Shown here piece after piece: positions 9,660 to 18,361 of a stretch of DNA of 64,000 bases. The number at the start of each line of letters is the position of its first letter. The first letter of the stretch is position 1. The stretch comes from Acidimicrobiaceae bacterium. GTDB lineage: Bacteria > Actinomycetota > Acidimicrobiia > Acidimicrobiales > RAAP-2. The DNA is taken from contig PLHJ01000003.1 in the NCBI GenBank assembly GCA_003138895.1, positions 45,365 to 109,364 on the forward strand, in the 5' to 3' direction. A program made the position numbers and the translations under genes. Under the pieces are notes generated by a model. The model saw only the letters and a list, made by a program, of their open reading frames with translations. It searched no databases and was not told the origin of the DNA.

Positions 9660-10387
9660 TCGAAACGGAAGGTTCGCGCGGCGAGCAGCGGCGCGAGCAG
9701 GGCCCACACGCCAAGAGAAATGATGTCGCTCGGACGAAGTCCTAGTCCGGATCCGAGAACGCGGTGCAGTCCATCGGCTAGCGCACCCGAGGGTGTGCCA
9801 ATCACGATGTGGCGAAGAAACACCGGAAGTGACGTCACGGGCACCACGATGCCCGAGATGAGCAGCAGGATTAAATACAAACCATTGCTCGCAGCGAGAT
9901 TGACTTCGGCGCGTAGAGAACCCGCGAGCGCCAAGCCAATGCCGGCACAGCCCGCTGACGCGAGAAGCAAGATGCCCGCGCACGTCAATGCTCCTGCGAC
10001 ACCGCCATGGGGACGCCACCCGAGTGCGAACGCCACGACTGCGAGCACCACGACCTGGATGATCTCAGTAACGATGACGCCCGCAATCTTCGCGCCAATA
10101 AGCCGGCGAGTTCCCAGTGGCGTGACGTGCAGTCTTCGAAGTACGCCGAAACTTCGCTCAAATCCCGTGGCGATAGAGAGAGCCACCAATGAAGTCGAAA
10201 GAACACACAACGCCAAGATGCCCGGGGCAATGAAATCAACGCGGTTCTTTAAGGGTGTCGAGGTGACGTGCGTTTTTGAAAAGAACACGAGTAACAACAC
10301 GGGAATACCAATGGTGAGCAGCAAGGTTTCGCCGCGACGAATGGTCATTCGCACTTCGGCGAGCGTTTGGAACCACCAGGCTCTCAT
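9656..10387 (-). CDS. ABC-2 type exporter permease
   Basis: A 243-residue integral membrane protein with six hydrophobic segments and the ABC-2 layout: TLLLTIGIPVLLLVFF near the N-terminus and LLISGIVVPVTSLP before the last helices. The preceding ATPase overlaps it by 4 bases, so the two form a DrrAB-like exporter with one permease per half-transporter. Such pairs move drugs, lipids or antibiotics; the substrate cannot be told here. Confidence 0.9.
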   Translation of the reverse strand: MRAWWFQTLAEVRMTIRRGETLLLTIGIPVLLLVFFSKTHVTSTPLKNRVDFIAPGILALCVLSTSLVALSIATGFERSFGVLRRLHVTPLGTRRLIGAKIAGVIVTEIIQVVVLAVVAFALGWRPHGGVAGALTCAGILLLASAGCAGIGLALAGSLRAEVNLAASNGLYLILLLISGIVVPVTSLPVFLRHIVIGTPSGALADGLHRVLGSGLGLRPSDIISLGVWALLAPLLAARTFRFD

Positions 10388-11292
10388 GACCGCTCCGAAC
10401 GTTGCTCGCCAATGAGGCGCAGATACGTTTCTTCAAGGGACGCTCGAGTATCGAGTGACGTAAGTGACACTCCCCTCGACTGCAAGAAACTGGTGACGAT
10501 GGCGAGATTCTCAGGCGACGGGTCAGACGCGCAGTGATAGCGCCGCGGCGAATCCTCTCGCACCGCGCAATGCAGCACTGCGGCCAGTTCACCCGCGTCG
10601 ATGGCCGAAGACGTTTCGATAATCAACGCTTGTTCCCCGGCCAATTCGTCCAGTGTGCCTTGAGTGACGACGCGGCCTCGATGCACGATCAGCACGCGAC
10701 TGGCCAGGCGTTCTGCTTCTTGGAGTTCGTGCGTGGTGATGAGCAGTGCGCAGCCGCGCGCTCGTTCGTGCTCTATTAGTTCGCGAATCACTTGGCGACC
10801 TTCGGGGTCAACGGACGCGGTGGGCTCATCAAGTACCAGAGCTCTCGGACGTCCCAGCAGCGCGAGTGCCAAGAGTGTGCGTTGTTGTTCGCCACCACTC
10901 AGGCGCCGCCACGGCGTGGCGGCGCAACCTTCGAGGTCTAGTAAACGCAGCAACTCGTCCGCGTCTCTCGGAGCCGCGTAATACGTCGCCGTTAGTCGCA
11001 GCACCTGGCGAGGCGTCATAGGAAACCACACGCCACCTCGTTGCAACAGGGCCCCAGTTCGTTGGACGACTTCACGGTGATGACGAACGGGATCAAAGCC
11101 AAAGAGTCGTGCGGTTCCTTTGTTGGGCGCGCGAAAGCCGAGCAACGTTTCAACGGCGGTCGTTTTTCCGGCGCCATTTGGTCCGAGGACACACAGAACC
11201 TCGCCGAATTCCACGCTGAACGAGAGGTCGTCGACGGCCAGGGTGGGTCCAAAGGAGACGCCCATCTGGTTGACCTCAATCGCGTGGCTCAC
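10384..11292 (-). CDS. ABC exporter ATP-binding protein (DrrA-like)
   Basis: About 302 residues with Walker A GPNGAGKT (37-44), signature LSGGEQQRTLLAL and Walker B LVLDEPTASVDPEG, then a C-terminal regulatory extension ending in ETYLRLIGE as in DrrA-type ATPases. It powers the permease encoded after it. GTG 11292 is preferred over 11328 because TAGGTT sits 8 bases upstream and the conserved domain starts there. It is divergent from serS. Confidence 0.92.
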   Translation of the reverse strand: MSHAIEVNQMGVSFGPTLAVDDLSFSVEFGEVLCVLGPNGAGKTTAVETLLGFRAPNKGTARLFGFDPVRHHREVVQRTGALLQRGGVWFPMTPRQVLRLTATYYAAPRDADELLRLLDLEGCAATPWRRLSGGEQQRTLLALALLGRPRALVLDEPTASVDPEGRQVIRELIEHERARGCALLITTHELQEAERLASRVLIVHRGRVVTQGTLDELAGEQALIIETSSAIDAGELAAVLHCAVREDSPRRYHCASDPSPENLAIVTSFLQSRGVSLTSLDTRASLEETYLRLIGEQRSERS

Positions 11293-11300
11293 GGCACTTG

Positions 11301-11306
11301 AACCTA
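11301..11306 (-). promoter_or_regulatory. -10 element of the ABC exporter operon
   Basis: TAGGTT on the minus strand, 8 bases before GTG 11292. Confidence 0.45.
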
Positions 11307-11338
11307 GACGCTCCAAGGCTGCACCCATTCCACTGTCC

Positions 11339-11344
11339 TAGGCT
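11339..11344 (+). promoter_or_regulatory. -10 element of serS
   Basis: TAGGCT, 7 bases before the serS ATG; there is no room for a T-box or long leader. Confidence 0.55.
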
Positions 11345-11351
11345 TAGCGCC

Positions 11352-12650
11352 ATGCTTGACCTCGTCCTTCTTCGAAAGAGCCCCGATGAAGTGAAGGCTG
11401 GGCTAGCTCGTCGTGGTGTGCCGACCTCGGATCTCGACGAATTAATTGCCAAAGACGAAGAACACCGGTCGCTTCTTCAAGAAGCCGAGCGACTTCGCGC
11501 GACGGTGAGGGAATTATCAAAGCGCGTCGGTGAAGCAAGAAAATCTGGTGACACGAAGGCCGCCGAAGAACTCACGAGCGAGAGTCGAGCGATCGGCGAC
11601 GAGGAACGACGGGCCAGCGAGAAGAGTGACGCCGCGGGCGACGAGGTGCGAGCGTTGTTGTTGGCACTGCCCAACATTCCTTCTGACGAAACGCCCGATG
11701 GACTGAGTGAAGACGACAACGTCGAAATGCGCCGTTGGTGGCCCGGCATGGACACTGGCGCACCATTTCCTTCCTTTGAGGAATACCAAAAAGTGCCGCA
11801 CTGGGAAAGTGGTGAGGCTCTGGGCATTTTGGACCTCGAGACTGGCGCCAAGATCGCCGGATCGATGTTTCCGCTGTATCGCGGCGACGGGTCGCGCCTC
11901 ATTCGCGCACTCAGTGCGTACGCGCTTGACCGACACGCGGACGCGTACGAGGAAATTCGACCACCGACGTTCGCCTTAACCGAGACCATGATGTCGACGG
12001 GTCATCTACCAAAGTCCGCCGATGACATGTACGAGATACCGCGCGACGGGCTCTGGGCGATTCCCACGAGCGAAGTACCGCTCACGTCAATGAAAAGCAA
12101 TCAGATTCTCGAAGAAGCGGAGTTGCCGATCAAAATGACCGCGGCGACCGCGTGTTTTCGACGAGAAGCGGGCGCCGCCGGACGCGACACGCGAGGAGTT
12201 CTTCGTACGCACGAATTCGACAAAGTCGAACTCTTTGCGTACTGCACACCGGAACAAGCACAGGAGTGCTTTGACGACATTCTTGCCCGAGCCGAAGCCA
12301 TGCTGCAGAGCCTTGGACTCACGTACCGTCTGCTCAGTCTTTGCGCGGGTGACATTGGTACGTCCTCCAAGCGAACTATTGATCTGGAAGTTTTTTCGCC
12401 GGGTGTCGATAGGTGGCTCGAGGTGTCGTCCACCAGTTGGTTTGGTGATTTTCAAGCGCGAAGAGCGAATGTTCGTTTCCGCCGAAATGGTTCGCCCAAG
12501 TTCGTAAACACGGTGAATGGCTCGGCGCTCGCGTGGTCGCGCATTTGGATTGCGCTCGTAGAAACGTATCGACAGATGGACGGCACGATTGCGTTGCCGG
12601 CCGTACTTTCTCCCTACCTAGGCGGTCGCACCGTCATTTCGAAGCGCTAG
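11352..12650 (+). CDS. serS: seryl-tRNA synthetase
   Basis: A 432-residue class II synthetase. The N-terminal coiled-coil arm that grips the long variable arm of tRNA-Ser covers about residues 25-110. The catalytic core has TSEVPLTS, motif 2 CFRREAGAAGRDTRGVLRTH, and a motif 3-like NGSALAWSRIWIALVE. It charges tRNA-Ser; two tRNA-Ser genes lie later in this window. ATG 11352 begins the conserved MLDL start. Its 3' end overlaps the convergent response regulator by 17 bases. Confidence 0.98.
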   Translation: MLDLVLLRKSPDEVKAGLARRGVPTSDLDELIAKDEEHRSLLQEAERLRATVRELSKRVGEARKSGDTKAAEELTSESRAIGDEERRASEKSDAAGDEVRALLLALPNIPSDETPDGLSEDDNVEMRRWWPGMDTGAPFPSFEEYQKVPHWESGEALGILDLETGAKIAGSMFPLYRGDGSRLIRALSAYALDRHADAYEEIRPPTFALTETMMSTGHLPKSADDMYEIPRDGLWAIPTSEVPLTSMKSNQILEEAELPIKMTAATACFRREAGAAGRDTRGVLRTHEFDKVELFAYCTPEQAQECFDDILARAEAMLQSLGLTYRLLSLCAGDIGTSSKRTIDLEVFSPGVDRWLEVSSTSWFGDFQARRANVRFRRNGSPKFVNTVNGSALAWSRIWIALVETYRQMDGTIALPAVLSPYLGGRTVISKR

Positions 12651-13368
12651 GACTTACCTCGTAGCGATAGCCGACCCCTCGAAGAGTGGTGATGACGTGG
12701 GGGCTATTTCCGTCTTCGATGAGACTTCGAAGTCGTTTGATGTGAACGTCCAAGGTTTTTGTGTCGCCCACGTAGTCCGAGCCCCAGACCTGATCGATCA
12801 GTTGCTCACGGGTGAGCACCCGGCCCGCGTTTTCGAGCAAGAGCTCCAGGAGAGCGAATTCCTTTTTTCGAAGCTTGACTTCGTTGGCGCCCACGAAACA
12901 GCGTCGAGTGTCGAGTTCTAATCGAAGCGGACCTTGCTCGAGGATTTCAACCGATCCTTCGGCGTCGTCGTGATGATCGCCACGACGCAGCACCGCACGA
13001 ATGCGAGCAACGAGCTCGCGTAATCGGTACGGCTTCGTGACGTAGTCGTCGGCGCCAATCTCCAGCATCACGACCGTGTCGATTTCTTCGCCCTTGGCGC
13101 TCACGACGATTATCGGAACGTCACTGGTTTGGCGAATGGCTCGACAAACATCGAGACCGGACATCTTGGGAAGCATTAAATCAAGCAGCACGACGTCAAA
13201 GCGTCCAGCACCGAATTCTTCGACCGCTTCTTGACCGTCTCTCGCTACCACGACATCGAAGCCTTCGCGGTCGAGGCCAATGCTCAAGGCGTCAATGAAG
13301 GACTCTTCGTCTTCAACGAGTAACACGTTGGGTCGAACCGTGACCTTCGCGTTGGATTTCTTGCTCAC
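12634..13368 (-). CDS. regX3: OmpR-family response regulator, RegX3-like
   Basis: A 244-residue two-domain regulator: receiver with phospho-acceptor D63 (VVLLDLMLPKMSG), K in VTKPYRLREL, and a C-terminal winged helix (EFALLELLLENAGRVLTREQL... TLDVHIKRLRSLIE). It overlaps the histidine kinase by 4 bases. The start VLLVEDEESFIDALSIGL closely resembles actinobacterial RegX3, which controls phosphate-starvation genes. No pst or phoU gene is nearby, so the phosphate role is inferred from family only. Confidence 0.9.
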   Translation of the reverse strand: MSKKSNAKVTVRPNVLLVEDEESFIDALSIGLDREGFDVVVARDGQEAVEEFGAGRFDVVLLDLMLPKMSGLDVCRAIRQTSDVPIIVVSAKGEEIDTVVMLEIGADDYVTKPYRLRELVARIRAVLRRGDHHDDAEGSVEILEQGPLRLELDTRRCFVGANEVKLRKKEFALLELLLENAGRVLTREQLIDQVWGSDYVGDTKTLDVHIKRLRSLIEDGNSPHVITTLRGVGYRYEVSPSASK

Positions 13369-14657
13369 GACTGGTTCATTGGTAGATCGAGAAAGAACGT
13401 GGAGCCTTCTCCTTCACGAGAATCCACGCTGATGGCGCCACCATGGTTTTGAGTCACGTGTCGAACAATAGAGAGCCCAAGTCCAGTGCCACCAGTTTGG
13501 CGAGCTCGGCCTGGATCAACGCGGTAGAAGCGCTCGAAAATTCGTTCTAGATCTTTGGCGGGGATACCCACGCCCGTGTCTTTGATGACAATGCGGGCGA
13601 AGGGGCCGTCGAGTTCACTGTCGCTGGACTCGTCGTGGCGTTCAATGCGAATTTCGATAGCACTGCCTTCGGCCGAATACGACACGGCATTTTCTAACAG
13701 AGCATGCACGGCCGAAACGAGTTGGCGGCGGTCACCAACGACCACGATGCCCGTTTCTGGCTCCATGAAGTTCACGGTGATCTTGCGGTGATCGGCGGCC
13801 GTTCGGATTCGCTCGATGGCCTCAGCTACAAAGAGCGTCACCGGAATGGGTTCTCTCGCGGGAGCGCCTTCACTTTCCAAGCGCGAGAGATCAAGAAGGT
13901 CTTCAATAATCCGGTTCACACGGAAGGCTTCGGAGTGAATGCGCTCGGCCAGTCGATTGGCGACGACAGGATCATTCTCGTACTGCAGTGTTTCGGCGAG
14001 TAGCCCAAGGGCGCCCATTGGCGTCTTTAATTCGTGCGAGACGTTGGCGACGAAGTCTCGGCGGATATCTTCGAGGCGTCGACGCTCGGACACGTCTTCG
14101 ATGAGCGCGAGAACACCGAGCGGACGACGTCCATCGTCGATGACCGCCGCACTCACGAGCAAAGTACGTCGCGGGGGGCCATACAAATCAATCGTTCGCT
14201 CGGCTATACCGTTGTTCCAACCCTCGGCCAACAAATCCGTTACGGCCTGGGCGGCAATAGCGTCACCGTAACGACTGGCCATCAGATTCTCTGCCTGCTT
14301 GTTGCGAAAGATGACGTTTCCCACTTCGTCACAGAGCACGAGACCGAGTGGCAACGTGTCAAGCGACCGGCGAAGACGTATGGCGTCAGCGCTTGATTCG
14401 GACACTGCCGTGGTCGCGGCTCCCGTTGCCTCTTCGAGGAACGACAACGCCGACTCCACCGTGCCGTCGTCATCTGGTTGTTCGACGCCGAGTCGAGTTC
14501 CGAGTGCCGTGAGCCGTTGGGCAATGGCTCGATGTCCGCGACGCCTTCCAAAGAGAAGCCCAAAAAGCAGTCCAACCACCAGCACCCCAGCGCCCAAGCA
14601 ATAGAGGGCGTAAGGCGGCCAGCCAGAGGAGAAATTTTGGGAGGAGGCAATTAGCAC
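13365..14657 (-). CDS. senX3: SenX3-like sensor histidine kinase
   Basis: A 430-residue kinase with one N-terminal membrane helix (about 14-38), a PAS-like domain (about 100-190), dimerisation/H-box NVSHELKTPMGALGLLAETL and an HATPase with N-box HALLENAVSYS and G-boxes DTGVGIP and GGTGLGLSIV. The single-helix plus PAS layout is that of SenX3/PhoR. It partners the regulator that overlaps it by 4 bases. The start is GTG 14657 without a strong ribosome site. It is divergent from the secretion-like cassette. Confidence 0.88.
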   Translation of the reverse strand: MLIASSQNFSSGWPPYALYCLGAGVLVVGLLFGLLFGRRRGHRAIAQRLTALGTRLGVEQPDDDGTVESALSFLEEATGAATTAVSESSADAIRLRRSLDTLPLGLVLCDEVGNVIFRNKQAENLMASRYGDAIAAQAVTDLLAEGWNNGIAERTIDLYGPPRRTLLVSAAVIDDGRRPLGVLALIEDVSERRRLEDIRRDFVANVSHELKTPMGALGLLAETLQYENDPVVANRLAERIHSEAFRVNRIIEDLLDLSRLESEGAPAREPIPVTLFVAEAIERIRTAADHRKITVNFMEPETGIVVVGDRRQLVSAVHALLENAVSYSAEGSAIEIRIERHDESSDSELDGPFARIVIKDTGVGIPAKDLERIFERFYRVDPGRARQTGGTGLGLSIVRHVTQNHGGAISVDSREGEGSTFFLDLPMNQS

Positions 14658-14723
14658 TAATTCATTCTCGCAGACTGTGCCCGCGCCGACCGTTGCGTCG
14701 CCCTCAATTGAAAGGAAAAGGTC

Positions 14724-15008
14724 ATGAATTTCGCCAACGTCAACCTATCGCCGTCGCTGACGTCGCTCCCTGGAAGTAGCGCACTGCTTTCATTTGCCAA
14801 CGGCATTGCCGCGTGGGCCTTGGTTGGTTGTCTTATTGCTCTCCTCGTGGGAGCAGCCCTGTGGGCAATTGGTAGCCATTCGCAGAATATGCATCAATCC
14901 ATGTCGGGGCGCCGCGCTGTCCTCACGTCAATTGTCGCGGCGCTGTTCGTAGGAGCAGCTCCCGCACTCATCAACTTCTTTTTCAACACGGGCGTGGGTG
15001 TGCACTAG
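14724..15008 (+). CDS. small two-helix membrane protein, VirB2/TrbC pilin-like
   Basis: A 94-residue protein with two hydrophobic segments (about 28-50 and 67-88) joined by a short polar loop (GSHSQNMHQSMSGRRAV). This hairpin layout, together with its place as first gene before a TrbL-like protein, suggests a TrbC/VirB2-type pilin or channel subunit; sequence alone would not prove it. AAAGGAAAAGG upstream gives a good ribosome site for ATG 14724. Its TAG stop overlaps the next GTG by one base. A cleavage site for pilin processing is not obvious. Confidence 0.6.
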   Translation: MNFANVNLSPSLTSLPGSSALLSFANGIAAWALVGCLIALLVGAALWAIGSHSQNMHQSMSGRRAVLTSIVAALFVGAAPALINFFFNTGVGVH

Positions 15009-16123
15009 TGGCGGGCATTGATTCGTGCATAACGTCACCGCTGTCGTGTCTCGCTGGCAAAGTAGTCGGTGCCAGCTTTTCTGGTTTCTTTACGACTCTC
15101 ACGCAGTGGGTGATCGATAGTTGCACCTGGGTGCTGAGTTCGGCAGCAGCCGTGCTGCAAGCGACCAGTGACCCTCAACGAATCACGCGGGCGGCCAACG
15201 CAGAGTTTTCGCTGCTACTTCGGGCCGCACCAATCATCATGGTGTCGGGACTACTCGTTTCGACACTCGTTTTGTTACAGCGCGGCGAGCCTGGACGGTT
15301 GGTTCGTGAATACGCCCTCGTGGCTCCTCTTCTTGTCTTGGGCATTGGCGTGGCGCGCCCGATGGCCTTGATGCTTCTTAGCATCGTCGACGAACTCTGT
15401 TCGATAGCGGTGCCCTCGTCCGGCGCGAATATCAACCAGCTCGTGAACGCGCTGGCCTCGATGCCCACCGGAACACCGGGATTTGTTTTGTTCTTGTTGG
15501 CCATTGGGCTCGTCGTTGGATCAATGCTGCTGTGGGTTGAGCTCGTGGTTCGCAGCGTTTTCCTAACGTTGCTCCTGTGCTTGACGCCCATTTTGTTTTC
15601 GTTGTCGGCATTTTCACCTCTTCGCCGCGTGGCGTGGCGAACAGTGGAGACGTTCGCGGCGTTGGCCTTCAGCAAATTCGTGATTGTCGTGACACTTAGT
15701 CTCGGACTGAGCGAGATTTCTTCGGACTCGGCCACGTTGATTGTGCAAGGGATTGCCACCATGGGCCTGGCCGCCGTGTCGCCGTATCTCATTCTTCGTC
15801 TCGTACCCCTCGTGGAGTCCTCGGCGCTGCACGGGATTGAAGGTATCCGTCAGCGCATCTCACGAAACGTGCAGGCGATTCCGACGTCACCGGTCGGTGT
15901 TGGAATTGGCATGCTGCGACCCAAGGCACCGACACCTGAGGCGCCGTCGCGTTCGGAGGACCTCGGCCTATCCGAATGGGAGAGTTCGCCGACCCAGACC
16001 ATCCCTACCTATGACGGTGACCCCGTCGCGCCACCGATTGGCGCCGCGCGACATCCGTCGGGTCACGTGGCCCCACTGTCGGACCGTCTTGGACCAGTAC
16101 TTGGTTGGCACGATGACGAATGA
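15008..16123 (+). CDS. TrbL/VirB6-like polytopic secretion channel protein
   Basis: A 371-residue membrane protein with about six hydrophobic segments between residues 20 and 280, followed by a Pro-rich cytoplasmic tail. The 'WVLSSAAAVLQATSDPQRI' region and the later 'SVFLTLLLCLTPILFSLSAF' helix resemble actinobacterial TrbL/VirB6 conjugation proteins. It would form the inner-membrane channel of a type IV secretion machine. The start GTG overlaps the previous stop (TAGTG), and the next gene begins 11 bases before this one ends. Confidence 0.72.
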   Translation: MAGIDSCITSPLSCLAGKVVGASFSGFFTTLTQWVIDSCTWVLSSAAAVLQATSDPQRITRAANAEFSLLLRAAPIIMVSGLLVSTLVLLQRGEPGRLVREYALVAPLLVLGIGVARPMALMLLSIVDELCSIAVPSSGANINQLVNALASMPTGTPGFVLFLLAIGLVVGSMLLWVELVVRSVFLTLLLCLTPILFSLSAFSPLRRVAWRTVETFAALAFSKFVIVVTLSLGLSEISSDSATLIVQGIATMGLAAVSPYLILRLVPLVESSALHGIEGIRQRISRNVQAIPTSPVGVGIGMLRPKAPTPEAPSRSEDLGLSEWESSPTQTIPTYDGDPVAPPIGAARHPSGHVAPLSDRLGPVLGWHDDE

Positions 16124-17186
16124 ACCAATGGCGCTTGGCGAAAGTGACGCGGTGGTGCGTTGGTTCGGGGTACCGCGACACCAACTTCTACACGCTGCTA
16201 TTGGCGTGGGACTGGTTTTCTATTGGTTCATTCGCGACCGGACAAACGTGCCGCTGCTCGTTGTCGCGGTGGTGACGGGAGCACTGGCCCTTCTTCGCCA
16301 CGAGGGTCTCAGTGGGCCCCAGTGGCTTCGGGTGTTTGTCTCGTACCAGTCGCGTTCGCGTTGGACCGCGCTGTGTGTGGAGCAGGGTCCGGACGACACG
16401 ACGGAACTGGAAGCACGAGGGAGCGCCGTCTTTAGAAGTTTCGAGCTCGTGCACCGTGGACGTCTTGATTTAACGGAGGCGGACACGTCGCTCGCGGGAG
16501 AAATTGCTTCCTTACTGAACGTGGTGGGGCGAAGAAATGACGGCGGACACGTGTCAGTGCATTCGTGGAGCGACACTGGCGGTGTTTCGACAACGCTGTG
16601 CGTGGCGCCCGACGTTGGTGTCGACGCCACGTGGCGACAGCGACCTCAAGCACTTAGTGAGGCACTGCGACTTAACAGTTCGTCAGCGACCACGTGGCTC
16701 TTTGAGCGCTGGCGTTACGTGCGCCTCGACGACGATGTACTGGCGGTGTATCGCGTCAACGACTTTTCAACGGCCACCAATCAGTCGGCGTTACTTCGCG
16801 ACTTGCAGCGTTTTGGTGTCGTGCGTTGGGTGTCCCTACACGCGACGGTGCTTCCTTCGAAAACCGCGCACCGCATGGTCGGAAGAGCACTGCACCAAGT
16901 GCGAAGCGACAGCGCGATGACCGGTCTCGTTGGGTATCGTCGAACGGCTCGCAGTGATGTTCGACACGACCGCTTGCGTCAGAGAGAACTCGCGACGGCG
17001 CACGGCACGGCGCTCGTGCAATTCGCGGTGTACATCGTGATTCGTGCCTCTTCGCTTCGTGAACTGCGTGGACGATCCGCAGAATTGCAACGCGATGCGC
17101 AGCGAGCCGGGTTGCAACTTCGCCACGGTCTTGGTCGACAAGTCTTGTGGTTCTGTGCTCAGCTACCTGGCGACACTCAGTGGTGA
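16113..17186 (+). CDS. SCO6880/PrgI-family protein (VirB3 plus VirB4-N-like)
   Basis: A 357-residue protein starting with a short soluble segment, two adjacent membrane helices (HAAIGVGLVFYWFI and VPLLVVAVVTGALALL, about residues 22-60) and a long soluble region without a nucleotide-binding motif. This layout matches the SCO6880/PrgI-like proteins of actinobacterial mobile elements, which combine a VirB3-like anchor with a VirB4 N-terminal-like domain. ATG 16113 overlaps the previous gene by 11 bases; the end overlaps the VirB4-like gene by GTGA. It likely docks the ATPase encoded next. Confidence 0.65.
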   Translation: MTNEPMALGESDAVVRWFGVPRHQLLHAAIGVGLVFYWFIRDRTNVPLLVVAVVTGALALLRHEGLSGPQWLRVFVSYQSRSRWTALCVEQGPDDTTELEARGSAVFRSFELVHRGRLDLTEADTSLAGEIASLLNVVGRRNDGGHVSVHSWSDTGGVSTTLCVAPDVGVDATWRQRPQALSEALRLNSSSATTWLFERWRYVRLDDDVLAVYRVNDFSTATNQSALLRDLQRFGVVRWVSLHATVLPSKTAHRMVGRALHQVRSDSAMTGLVGYRRTARSDVRHDRLRQRELATAHGTALVQFAVYIVIRASSLRELRGRSAELQRDAQRAGLQLRHGLGRQVLWFCAQLPGDTQW

Positions 17187-18361
17187 AGGACGTCTTCACC
17201 CACTGGGGAATGGCCACGGACGTGTTAGCGCTGCGGCTCCCGTCTCACGACGCCGGGACGGGACTCGTTGGAAGGCCACTCGGTATTGCTCAACGCGGTG
17301 GTGCATTTTTCTTTGACGTGTTCCAGGCGTACGAAGCAGGTCTTATCTCGAGTCCGAACGCCGCGGTCGCGGGAGCGATTGGTCTTGGAAAATCAACCAT
17401 CGTGAAGATGTTGCTCGACCGAGGACTTCGGGCGGGAAGAAGTGCGGTGGTACTTGATCCCAAAGGTGAATACGGAGGACTCGCCGCGGTGCACGACGGA
17501 TGCGTCATTGCCCTGGGACGTGGCGACGGCGTGTGGTGCAATCCGTTTGGTTCGCTCGACGCTTCCGATAAGGCGCTCGTCTACGCACTCGTTGCGACCG
17601 CCCAGGGCTCGCAGCTCACGAATGAACAGCGTTATCAATTAGACGAAGTGTGGAGAACGCTGGCTCCCCAGTCATCATTGCGACTGCTTCGCACGTTGTT
17701 CGAGTGTTTTCGAGACGAGTTGGCGTCGGAGCGCAACGTCGCGCGTCGAACACTGGCATTTGCGCTCTACCGATTTGTTGAGGGTGATCTCGCAGGACTC
17801 TTTGATGGAACAGGCGAGCCCGTGCGATTTAATCACCAACTCGTGGTGCTTGATCTTTCGGCGGTGTGGGCCACGGCGACCATGGCGGTCGCCACCGTGG
17901 CGGCAGTGGCCGCCGCACAGCGTGTTTTGGAAAAGGACGCAAAGGGTGGCTATTTAGTTGTGGACGAAGCGTGGTCGGTGCTCGCCGACGAGCACGCGTC
18001 GTCGTGGTTGCACGGCTCGTGGAAATTGGCCCGCGCTCGAGGCATTGCGCACGTGCTGGTGCTGCATCGTTGGAGCGACGTCGAAGGTACGGGCGACGAA
18101 GGCACCATGCAGCGAGCGAGGTCAGTGAGTCTGTTGCGTGACTGCGAAACGGTATTTCTCTTTCGCCAACCCAACGACGAATTGCTGGCTCTCAACGTTG
18201 CTTTGTATTTCACGCCACTCGAGATGCGCTACGTCCGTCAACTCCCCAAGGGTGTGGCGCTCGTTCGCTACGGCCGCCATCGTTCAATCGTGCGTGTCGT
18301 GCCCGACGAAGACGATCAACTTTTCATTGACACTGACGAAGCCATGCGCGAGCTCGCGTGA
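17183..18361 (+). CDS. VirB4-like secretion ATPase (ATPase domain only)
   Basis: A 392-residue P-loop ATPase. Walker A is GAIGLGKS (64-71), followed by LDPKGEY; Walker B is GGYLVVDEAWSVL, then a conserved HVLVLHRWSD region. This is the C-terminal motor of VirB4/TraC/TrbE proteins without their usual N-terminal half, which may be supplied by the preceding SCO6880-like protein. GTG 17183 forms a GTGA overlap with the previous stop. The 3' end overlaps the coupling ATPase by GTGA. It should energise substrate or pilin transport at the inner membrane. Confidence 0.82.
   Translation: MKDVFTHWGMATDVLALRLPSHDAGTGLVGRPLGIAQRGGAFFFDVFQAYEAGLISSPNAAVAGAIGLGKSTIVKMLLDRGLRAGRSAVVLDPKGEYGGLAAVHDGCVIALGRGDGVWCNPFGSLDASDKALVYALVATAQGSQLTNEQRYQLDEVWRTLAPQSSLRLLRTLFECFRDELASERNVARRTLAFALYRFVEGDLAGLFDGTGEPVRFNHQLVVLDLSAVWATATMAVATVAAVAAAQRVLEKDAKGGYLVVDEAWSVLADEHASSWLHGSWKLARARGIAHVLVLHRWSDVEGTGDEGTMQRARSVSLLRDCETVFLFRQPNDELLALNVALYFTPLEMRYVRQLPKGVALVRYGRHRSIVRVVPDEDDQLFIDTDEAMRELA

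Noticed and set aside
11329..11351. T-box or other leader riboswitch before serS
   Set aside because: Only 23 bases separate it from the divergent gene frame and a -10 element lies 7 bases from the start.
15175..15792. 205-codon minus-strand frame opposite the TrbL-like gene
   Set aside because: No ribosome site, Arg/Thr-rich composition and no domain; antisense shadow of a real gene.
15741..16112. N-terminal extension of the SCO6880-like protein
   Set aside because: It is antiparallel in use to the TrbL-like gene's own frame and Arg-rich; the ATG at 16113 gives a normal start.
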